NCBI GenBank assembly: GCA_027923505.1
Contig: BROI01000005.1
Location: 682,001 to 746,000, forward strand
Reading direction: 5' to 3'
Length of the DNA stretch: 64,000 bases
DNA from: Mayamaea pseudoterrestris
Taxonomy: Eukaryota > Bacillariophyta > Bacillariophyceae > Sellaphorales > Sellaphoraceae
This document shows, piece by piece, positions 62,074-64,000 of this stretch. Position numbers and translations under genes: made by a program. The notes under the pieces are model-generated. The model was not told where the DNA came from. It saw only the letters and a program-made list of their open reading frames with translations, and searched no databases. The number at the start of each line of letters is the position of its first letter. Within the stretch, counting starts at the first letter, position 1.

Positions 62074-64000
62074 TCATTCGTCACCATTGACCCTTACATT
62101 TTCCATCCTTTCGTCGACTAATCTCTCAGCTGATGCAGCAACGTCAGTGAAACTACTCATCCCTCTACTACCAAGTCGACGAGCGCTTTGTCGACTGAAA
62201 AAGTCACGAATGGCTCGAGTCACTCGCGCGCTATTGGCATCATCTCGTTCCGCTTGAACATATCCGTCGACAAAGCGACTGAAGAAGCTCTTGGGTTGCA
62301 CGCGCTTCAGTTGCGCTTGCTTTCGTTCCTGCAAGCGACGCAGCTCCGCTGGTAGCTTGCGTCGACTCTTCGCCGTGGCCTCCTCCACTGCCTTGGCGGC
62401 TTGCTTCATCATGCGGGCCGAACGAATACCTTCCTTGACGCGGTCCAGTGTAATGATAAATGTTCTGTTTGGAATTGTAAATGCCAGGTAGTGATTGCCT
62501 AAAAAGCGACCCGGTCGCAACACTGCCGATAGCTCAAAGCGCAAGGCATTGTCCTTGATGTAAATGGACTTTACCTTGTTGTCTTCGCCCAGATCAAAAC
62601 CGTCGTTTTCGGGGTCTTCCATTTTGAAGGGTGAGTAAATCGGGAAGAAGAAATAGAGCGGCTTTGGTTTTTGACGTTCGGAAATGCTGAAAAATTCGCA
62701 ACATTGATTGACACTGAAAATGATGGCGGAGGTGGCGAGAAAATAAATGGTTTGAGTCGATGCCCTTATTCATAATTTATAATTTCAAATGAAGTACCCT
62801 GCACTTACACTCTTTCCCACGCCTTTGGACATTCCAACACGAGAGCCAGCTCTGGCTCCATAAGTCGAATTCTCCTTCCCGCCGCGTTGGTTCCGAGTTT
62901 TGCTCGCAGCTTAAACGCATTCTCCACAATGGGCTGCTCCGGCGCAGTTTGGACTCGCACTCGCCCAGTCAAAATGAGACGATTGGATGTATCGAATTCA
63001 ACATCTTCAATGGCAATCACGTCCACGACCGGAGCTGTCGTGCTGGACATTTTCCACGTGCGCCCATAAAAGACAGCGCCGTCGATCGTGTCGCGGAGGG
63101 ATCGCACGCGTCGGCGAATCGCCTGCGCAACGAGACGACGCAGACCCGCATCAAGCAGAAAAGAGTTCTTAATGTCATGGCTATTGAATGAAGCTGTGAT
63201 TGTTGTCGTGAATGGTTCCAAAATGAGTGGACCTCCTGGTGTAATGTGCTTGATCAATGGAATAGCGCCAAACAAGAGTCGTCGAAGGTCCATCTTCAAG
63301 TCTGAAATGGTAATCGAGCCAAGATCCTTGCCCGTCGAAACCAAGGATGCAAGTTGTTCATCAGTAACTTCGCTGATTCTATTGCTCTTGGCAGAATATC
63401 CATTGGCCCAGTCAAAGCTCTCGGGCACGACAGTACGCGACGGCTTGTCCACAATGTCACCATTCGCTACGGTTGTAGAATCGCCATTGACGTGCACAAG
63501 CTCCGACGGAAGAGCGTCAGGGTGCATGGTAGCCAAGCTTTCGTCTGCGACTGAGTTGCTGATATCATTGTTGGCTGCAAACACTGTGCTAAATTTATCC
63601 TCCTCGCGAGCTGCGTCGCCAGGAAAGAAACTCTGCACAAAATTTTTAATGTGCACAAACCATCCGCCAGTATTGCCTTCGGTAGACTCGGTCTTTATCG
63701 AATCTTCAGTAGTTTGTTGTTCCATTTCTTGTGCCTCTCGCAAAGCTGCCATGTCTTCCACCATGGACTGATACTCGGATCTGTCTACAACACCGTCACC
63801 GTTAAAGTCGTACAAGGCTACCAACTCGTTCGCCACGCCCTTCATGACTGTTTTCAGCTTGCGATGTTCCGTTTCATCCGACGACCGTGCCGCCACGACC
63901 AGGGCTTCCGCAATCTCGTCGCTATCAAGTGCTCCACTGTTATCCACGTCAATGCGTTCAAACGCTTCATCCGCACACGAAACATCATACAACTGCCGAT
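62074..64000 (-). CDS. EF-hand protein with DUF2993-like C-terminal region, partial at the right edge
   Basis: The frame enters from beyond 64000 (no ATG; reads RQLYDVSC at the edge) and runs to 62809. It then splices over 62687-62808 (122 bp, GTAAGT...TTTCAG) to the exon 62686-62074. The join gives ECPKAWERV-ISERQKPKPLYFFFPIYSPF in phase. Two EF-hand loops are visible: DVDNSGALDSDE and DFNGDGVVDRSE. A Ser/Glu-rich linker follows, then a ~250-residue domain starting around MDLRRLLFGAIPLIKHITPGGP with VVDVIAIEDVEF and LILTGRVRVQ. This resembles lipid-binding-type DUF2993/LmcA strands; that match is tentative. A helical basic tail ends MENVRVNGDE. Calcium-regulated membrane or lipid role is inferred. 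The 5' end is missing. Confidence 0.75.

Noticed and set aside
62074-62622. Separate 182-residue gene at 62074-62622
   Set aside because: A GTAAGT donor at 62808 and a TTTCAG acceptor at 62687 join it in phase to the EF-hand gene, with coding sequence running through its ATG.
1-64000. CRISPR arrays, bacterial operons, insertion sequences, tRNA or rRNA genes
   Set aside because: None seen; the DNA is eukaryotic nuclear and I found no cloverleaf or transposase that I could support.

Overview
The window is nuclear DNA of a eukaryote, most likely a photosynthetic stramenopile (ochrophyte, possibly a diatom). The genes are compact and on both strands. About eleven of them are split by short GT-AG introns, mostly 80-250 bp. 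Several proteins begin with a signal peptide whose cleavage region carries Phe at +1 (LADA-FVPF, LANS-FLIP, VRS-FTVS, CQG-FQPI). That is the 'ASAFAP'-type bipartite presequence used to reach a red-algal-derived complex plastid. The organism is an inference; no rRNA or other marker gene is present.

Layout. 0.2-10.6 kb holds housekeeping genes: the 5'-3' exoribonuclease XRN1, mitochondrial methylcrotonyl-CoA carboxylase beta, a GPATCH4-like G-patch protein and a SAMHD1-like HD phosphohydrolase. 11.4-19 kb holds two large secretory-pathway genes: a 1133-residue Pro/Thr-repeat secreted protein and an aspartic protease fused to a thrombospondin-type module and a membrane anchor. 19.2-26.6 kb holds a thiamine-pyrophosphate-type mitochondrial carrier and a group of plastid-targeted proteins including an ABC1/ADCK kinase, plus a J-like protein that lacks HPD. 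27-35 kb holds two divergent, basic, low-complexity proteins and a long armadillo/coiled-coil protein. 35-42.4 kb holds a HAD phosphatase with an apparent 1-nt frameshift, ALG3 mannosyltransferase, nicotinate phosphoribosyltransferase, a membrane-anchored double cytidine-deaminase-fold protein and a small twin-CX9C protein. 42.7-49.2 kb holds an unknown Leu-rich protein, a plastid membrane protein, a small secreted Cys-rich protein and the ER Hsp70 BiP. 49.6-52.5 kb is an unrecognised tandem paralogue pair, one copy broken by an in-frame TAA and carrying exact 66-bp repeats. 52.8-64 kb holds a GT34-like glycosyltransferase, a degenerate tandem-repeat intergenic region, a 1040-residue ATPase/TPR protein, a class-I methyltransferase, a BioD/phosphotransacetylase-N-like P-loop protein and an EF-hand protein that runs off the right edge.

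Functional threads. BiP, ALG3, the GT34-like enzyme, the aspartic protease and the secreted proteins all belong to the secretory pathway. At least four proteins are aimed at the plastid. Intergenic regions share recurring short motifs: GAACCGCTRCGAC, TCGCACCGGTT and TGACGTCA. One block of about 120 bp is duplicated in front of two plastid-protein genes. These, with the 49.6-52.5 kb pair, are the best candidates for undescribed biology. All exon joins below were worked out by hand from splice signals, reading phase and expected family sequence; no alignment or database search was run.
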